Assembly: GCA_020740775.1 (NCBI GenBank)
Contig: JAHEWK010000006.1
Coordinates: forward strand, 2,604,001-2,668,000
Direction of reading: 5' to 3'
Source: Ilyonectria destructans
Lineage: Eukaryota; Ascomycota; Sordariomycetes; Hypocreales; Nectriaceae
Length of the DNA stretch: 64,000 bases
Shown piece after piece: positions 58,407 through 64,000 of this stretch. The first letter of the stretch is position 1. Each line of letters begins with the position of its first letter. The translations under genes were made by a program, and so were the position numbers. The notes below the pieces were generated by a model. It saw only the letters and a program-made list of their open reading frames with translations. It made no database searches and was not told the DNA's origin.

Positions 58407-59417
58407 GGTGAGGCCGATATATAATTAGGGGAGCCGGGAGGAGCGGGGGGTCGAATCGAGGCCGTCGAGGCGGATTGCACAAGTCGAGTCGGAGAGCCGA
58501 TGATGTAGATGATGTAGGGGCGCGGTAATGGCTGCGACGAGCTGGGCACGCGCAAAAAAAGCTGACGGCCTTCTTTGAAATTTGGCGCGCCAGCTCGGCC
58601 GGATCCACTGCAAGTTTTTCCGATTGTGCCTGAGGCATTCGGGCGAAACCGCTCTGCACCGCTAACGCCCACCGCTGCGTAGAAACCGCTGGCCAGACGT
58701 GGAACATAGACAACACCCACCTTTTGCGGACGGCCGGGGTACCTCCCTTCACCTTCGGAATCCCTACGGTTTGTGGTGGTCTGTGGGCCGCTGAGGGTCT
58801 GCCGGAATTGGGCTGCCGATAGGTCAAATGGCTGTGGTTATTTACACGGGCCTTGTCGCTGAGGACTAGCGACATTTACCGGTCTGGCGATTTCCAGGTA
58901 GAATGAGGTGACTTTGTTGCGGGGTTGTTGGAGGGCGCTGCTAATCTCCAGGCCAGCTTCAGAGCAATGACCATCACATATCAATTCAGCGACCTACTTC
59001 TCCTACGACACTACGAGTCAATTGCTCTGCTGGATGCATGGTGTCGTGTCAGGGAAATGCAAACGGTTGCAATGCCGGCCTGTACTACCCCATGCAAGTT
59101 GCCCGACTTACATGAACCCAATGCTGAGATGAAAGCTCACAAAGCACCATTTTGCTGATGCTGCAAGTCCGAATCTAGCCCTAATACCCCAAGCTGTACT
59201 ACCTCGCGTTCCGAATAACCCGCTGTTCATTGGCCAATCCTCATGCCGGCTTTGTGGTGCGATTCTATTCTTGTCGTTGCTCCCTCCCTGCCATCAAGGA
59301 TGACTAATGTCGAATCCGGGCGGCCCATGCCGGAGAGCTAGCCGACATCGAAGCCCGAGCCTTTGCTTGTTACCCCCCAATCTCTAGATCGTCGGCTCCG
59401 TCGCTGGGTCCGCCAAT
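58407..59417. other. Divergent intergenic region of TOM70 and ABZ2
   Basis: This is a 1.0-kb region. Apart from the double CCAAT palindrome at 59229-59238, no feature is supported. Frames near 58300-58870 on minus are extensions of the TOM70 leader in other frames. Confidence 0.5.
59229..59238. promoter_or_regulatory. Palindromic double CCAAT box
   Basis: ATTGGCCAAT contains a CCAAT box in both directions and lies 180 bp upstream of the ABZ2 start, about 820 bp from TOM70. It is a candidate site for the HAP/NF-Y complex. Confidence 0.45.
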
Positions 59418-60301
59418 ATGAACGACGAATTCTCTCTATTCACTTCACTTAGATACGATTCTCGTCTTCGGGAGGTCCCGAGCAAGGGCCTCACCGGCGA
59501 GGGTTGGAACTTTGAAAACGAGTCATCGCTCTACATGCTCGACTTCCACCGGGATCGGATGCTAAGGGCCGCAACACATTGGAAATGGCAAGCCGCTATT
59601 GATGCATTGGCCGGCGATAATGGACTTCAGAAATTAGCTCAGCTAACTGAAGAAGTCATTGGGTCGACTCAAATGAGTCCCTTGCGGCTCAGAATCCTTG
59701 TCTCCCGTGATGGTGAGATCGAGACCCAGAAGTTTAACACCCCCGAGCTTCCCCTAGAAAATTTGTTTCCCGAACGACTACCTCCTCCGGGGTCCTCCGA
59801 TTCTCTAAGCGATCCAAAAAGAGAAAGCTCGTTCGCTCTGCTTGTGGATCATGCCGTGACCCCAAGGTCGGAGTATACCCATTACAAGACCACGAAGAGA
59901 GAAATGTATGACTCTGCTCGACAGCGAGCCAACATCTCCCCGACAGACCAAAAAGAGCTTCTTATTGTCAACAAGGACGATGGGTCAGTGATGGAAGGAA
60001 CCATTACAACACCTTATTTTTGGAGGCATGGCCAATGGGTAACGCCGACGGTTGCCGCCAACTTTAGCTGGGAAGATGGGAGTGGTGGCCAAGACGGAAC
60101 TTCTAGACGATGGGCATTGGAGAGGTGAGTCGACTTGTTTGAAAATTATACTCACCAGCTAACAAAGGATGTCATAGGGGACTTGCCACGGAACAAGTTG
60201 TCAGAGCTGACTCCCTCGTCGATGGGGAGGAGTGCTGGATTAGCAATGGTGTAAGGGGGTTTGTCTGGGCCAAGATCAGCCTTAATGATCAACAACAATA
60301 A
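59418..60301 (+). CDS. ABZ2: Aminodeoxychorismate lyase (class IV PLP fold)
   Basis: Exons 59418-60124 and 60178-60301 give 276 residues; the 53-bp intron has donor GTGAGT and its removal gives WALER-GLATEQVVRADSL. The enzyme converts 4-amino-4-deoxychorismate to p-aminobenzoate and pyruvate in the folate pathway. Class IV features visible are the start FSLFTSLRYDSRL, the Arg-rich HRDRMLRAA helix, the HYKTTKR segment carrying the likely PLP lysine (Lys157), the segment LLIVNKDDGSVMEGTITTPYFWR, and the final SNGVRGFVWAKI. The length is a little short compared with yeast Abz2 (374), as is usual in filamentous fungi. The related branched-chain/D-amino-acid aminotransferases are less likely given the fungal ABZ2 pattern. 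Confidence 0.88.
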
Positions 60302-61238
60302 ACATGGTGACTTCAAATGTTAAAAATGCTCTCATAGAATGGCCTCCTAAATACGATTAATCGACCCATGTACAAGAGTAACCCAGGAGGCAGGAGTTTC
60401 TACGAGTTTGCAATCATGTCCAAACTCTCCACTTCGAAAAGGGGTGTATTGACGTGCCTACTTCGAAGATTAGAGGTGAAGAGAACTTGGAAGAAATTTA
60501 AGAGTAGTGTATGGGATTAGTATTATGAGAGTAATCTGTCGACACCTTTGAAGCAGGGAGCGCGTGGGGTCGTGTTGCTACCCAACGCGGGGCACACTGC
60601 GCACATTGACTCCCGAGATCGCCCAGTGCAAGATTTCTACTCAACTGAATGAAGACTATTCCTAATTAAATATGAACGTTAAAATAGAACATGCGAATGC
60701 TTGGCTGTTGCATGCAAATATCCGGTGCGGCCATGGCCAATTGCCCTCAAAACTGTTTCGAAACCCGAGGCCTGGGGTCGAGTCTGTCCTCGGTGCCTTT
60801 CTTCCAGTGCAACATGCAAGTTCCCGCGATCGCAGGCGATGCAAGTGGGTGATACGTTTGACGTGGCGGTGTTTGCCACGAAGTCGCCCGATTATAATTC
60901 TTCTCAAACGGGTAGAATATGGCGTTCAGTTTTATGAAACCAAGTTTGGGAATTGCAATACCTAAGATACTGCTTTTCGGCCCAAAATACCACTGCAGGT
61001 GTGTGAGGCTGTGGTGGTGGCTGTGTCCAACACACGAAATCAGCCCTCCAAGTTCAGCCTCAAACGTACAGTAGAACCTGCGAGGCTCGTCCCCGCACTT
61101 GCTTTCTCCATCCTAGAGGTCACGCTCGAGAACCCGCCTCTAAGATCGCAGCCTGCCCTAGAGATTACTGCCCCGGCCGTCCCTCGATGCAGTGATGCCG
61201 GAAGCTCTGATGTGGGATACATCCTTTGAGGCCTAAGT
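60302..61238. other. Intergenic region upstream of the NLR gene
   Basis: This 937-bp region has no supported gene. Frames near 60660-60960 occur on both strands and carry no motifs. It presumably holds the NLR promoter. Confidence 0.5.
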
Positions 61239-64000
61239 ATGCGTCCTACAGAGATGGGCGCCTTCGACGATGGGAAGAGAAACTGGAGCGGTACTGATGG
61301 CGAGGAGCCATTGCCCGGCGACTCGAAACGACGGAGAACAACCCACGGAAACGGTGATGGCGGCCGGGGCCACAGACAAAGCTGGATCCCGCGAATGCTC
61401 TCGCAACACGACTACACTGTTGGCTGGATCTGCGCGCTTCCCATCGAGATGGCTGCGGCAAGAGCCATGTTAGACAATGTTCACGAGAGCTTTCCTACCA
61501 GCCCAGATGATACCAACGCGTATACCTTGGGGCACATGGGCATGCACAATATCGTGATTGCGTGTCTTCCATCAGGTCAGTATGGCCTAAATAACGCGGC
61601 GACTGTGGCGAGCAACATGCGCCGGAGCTTCCCTTCTATACGCTTCGGCCTGATGGTTGGCATTGGTGGCGGAGTCCCTGGAAAAGTCGACATACGACTC
61701 GGCGATATCGTGGTCAGCAAGGAAGTGGTGCAGTATGATTTCGGGAAGACTGTTCAGGACGGCCATTTTCAGCGAACAGGCACTCTGAACAAACCCCCAC
61801 AGGCACTCATGACTGCCGTCGCCAAACTACAAGCGGATCATAGATCAGAGCCCAGCAAGATAACCTCTATCCTCTTCAAGATGCTCGAAATGCACCCATC
61901 TATGATCGAATACACCCATCCTGGTACGCTTCAAGATCAGTTATTTAATGGTACATACGACCATATCAAATCCATGGATAGCTGTGAGCATTGCGACGCA
62001 TCTAGGTTGGTGAGCAGACCTGCCCGAAGTAGCACTGATCCGAAGATTCACTGCGGAGTCATCGCCTCTGGAAACCGAGTCATGAAGCACGGCAGGACAA
62101 GAGACCAGCTGGCACAAGAACTCGATATCCTATGTTTTGAGATGGAGGCGGCAGGATTGATGGATAGCCTTCCATGCCTAGTCATCCGAGGGATTTGCGA
62201 TTATTCGGATTCTCACAAGAACAAGCAATGGCAAGCGTATGCAGCAGCAACGGCGGCGGCATATGCCAAGGAACTCCTCTCTGTCATATCGACGAGTAGC
62301 ATCAATCAGACACAAAGCGCCATGGTGTCATCAGATGCTGGTAGGAAAGACTTTACGTACATACCCCATCCTTCACTAACATCGTCCTAGACCGACAACT
62401 ATTACAGGAGCGCCGAATCAGGTTACTTGGTTTGCTGGAATTCGATCAAATTCATGCCCGCCGTATGGGTGTGAAAGCTGCTCATGAAAAAACGTGTACA
62501 TGGCTGCTTGAAGATCCTGTGTATCAACGTTGGCTAGACCACGCAAAACTTGTCGAACACCACGGATTCTTGTGGATCAAGGGGAAACCGGGTGCCGGAA
62601 AGTCGACAATCATGAAGTTTGCATATTCGCATGCGACACAAACCATGGGGAATGCAGCTGTTATTTCGTTCTTCTTCAATGCGAGAGGAGAAGATCTGGA
62701 GAAGTCGACCGCAGGGATGTATCGCTCCTTGCTATGGCAGCTATTAGGGAAAGTTCCGAAGCTTCAAGAAGTTCTCGATGATTCAGACCTCATTCCTCTA
62801 AGTCATAGCGATTATCCGACGTGGGAAACTGAAGTTCTTCGGTCACTCTTCTCTCTTTCAATCGCCAAACTTGGCCAGCAACGCCTAGTCTGCTTTGTCG
62901 ATGCCCTCGACGAATGTGACCGGGAAGAGGTTTACGAAATGGTTGAGGATTTTCAAACTCTTGGAAGAGACGCCGTTTCAAAGGGATCATCGCTTTACAT
63001 CTGTTTTTCCAGTCGTCATTATCCATTCATTGACATAGCAGATGGTCGGCAACTTATTTTGGAACACCAGCCTGGTCACGATCATGATCTCGAAGCTTAC
63101 ATATCCAACAAGTTAAAACTTGGAAAGGGTAGCAAGGCCCAAGCTGATGAGCTAAGAAACGAGATCCGTGATAGGGCAAGTGGGGTTTTTCTGTGGGTTA
63201 AGTTAGTTGTTCAGATGCTGAACAAAGAATTCGGGAGGGCCAGTACCCTTGTCATTCGGAAGAGGAGGCTTCAGGAGATCCCAACCGAGCTGAGTGAGCT
63301 GTTCAGGGACATTTTGAAAAGGGACAACGAGCACTCGGAGAACTTACTCCTATCCATCGAGTGGGTTCTCTATGCTAAGCGGCCGTTGAAGTGGGAAGAG
63401 CTCTACTTTGCACTCATTTCTGGATTACATCCGGATACTCTGACCGAATGGGACCCAGAGGAAATCACCATCCACGACATCAAGAAATTCATTCTGAGTT
63501 CCTCAAAAGGCCTTGCGGAGATAACGAAGCCCAAAACTCACACGGTTCAGTTCATTCACGAGTCTGTGCGAGATTTCCTGTTGAAAGAAAACGGTCTACG
63601 CGACCTGCGGCGCGAGCTGGGGCTTGAAGCAGAAAATTTCCAGAGCTTGGCCCACGATCAACTAAAGCAGTGTTGTCATATCTACATTAAGCTCGACATC
63701 TCGGACCATGTACCCTCTGACACACCACTTCCAAAGGCATCCTCAGTTGCGGCAAAAGATTTGCGAGGCTCCGTGTCAGACAAGTTCCCATTTCTTGAAT
63801 ACGCAACCCGCAATGTTCTCTATCATGCCAATAGTGCTGGGAACGGACTTCCACAGGATACTTTCCTGAAAGACTTCGCTCTCGAAGCCTGGATTAATCT
63901 CGATAACCTCTTCGAGAAGTATGAAATCCGCCGACACACGTCAACTGCAAGTCTTCTGTACATTCTTGCAGAGAATAACTTGACAAGTCTCATTAGTTCA
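61239..64000 (+). CDS. Fungal NLR: PNP_UDP-NACHT STAND protein (5' part, runs off window)
   Basis: Exon 1 is 61239-62340 and exon 2 is 62391 to the window edge, giving 904 residues without a stop. The 50-bp intron has donor GTAGGA, branch ACTAAC and acceptor TAG. An in-frame Met five codons downstream could also start. Residues about 55-350 form a nucleoside phosphorylase/hydrolase-type domain: VGWICALPIEMAAARAML, MVGIGGGVPG, RLGDIVVS, and CFEMEAAGL followed by RGICDYSDSHKN. The NACHT ATPase has Walker A GKPGAGKST at 432-440, Walker B LVCFVDALDE at 533-542 and ICFSSRHYP. Downstream, FLWVKLVVQ and VQFIHESVRDFLL are typical of fungal NACHT proteins. In such proteins the C-terminus usually carries ankyrin, TPR or WD repeats, here outside the window. 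These are innate-immunity-like and incompatibility regulators; the ligand is unknown. Confidence 0.93.

Overview
The window is nuclear DNA of a filamentous ascomycete, most likely a Sordariomycete and plausibly Hypocreales. This rests on short introns (about 50-120 bp, GT..CTAAC/CTGAC..AG), monocistronic genes on both strands, and gene families such as DUF3405 and a fungal NACHT-type NLR with a nucleoside-phosphorylase domain. The class and order are inferred from gene content; no rDNA or other phylogenetic marker was read. All exon coordinates come from reading splice sites by eye and checking that the joined frames stay open and match known family motifs.

Layout. 1-6.8 kb: a partial DUF3405 type II membrane protein and a two-LIM-domain protein with a collagen-like tail, both on minus. 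6.8-12.9 kb: a 6.1-kb head-to-head intergenic region. 12.9-14.6 kb: inositol-3-phosphate synthase (INO1), with a probable leader intron. 14.6-21 kb: a less conserved island holding a decayed kinase-like/propeller-like gene, an orphan membrane protein with a TATA box, and a signal-peptide/single-TM surface protein. 21.7-27 kb: the replication-checkpoint mediator MRC1/Claspin and four clustered tRNA-Val(AAC) genes. 27-33 kb: a mitochondrial ABC1/ADCK atypical kinase, an acidic protein of unknown function and PEX19 with an expanded Val-Glu-Pro repeat. 33-46 kb: UBC9, asparagine synthetase (10 exons), mitochondrial porin/VDAC, a mitochondrial-type J-protein with an alternating-His tract, and a GH47 alpha-1,2-mannosidase. 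46.9-60.3 kb: UPF1, IMP4, an Sso-type syntaxin, TOM70 and aminodeoxychorismate lyase (ABZ2). 61.2-64 kb: the 5' part of a PNP_UDP-NACHT NLR that runs off the end.

Most genes are core housekeeping genes in the expected ascomycete exon form. Several concern organelle biogenesis (PEX19, VDAC, TOM70, J-protein, ADCK kinase), but nothing shows that they act as one cluster. The more unusual material is the NLR at the right edge, the 14.6-21 kb island, the repeat-expanded versions of otherwise conserved proteins (PEX19, LIM protein, J-protein), the tRNA-Val cluster, and hairpin-rich intergenic DNA. I did not find a multi-gene novel system; the NLR and the decayed kinase-like gene are the best leads.
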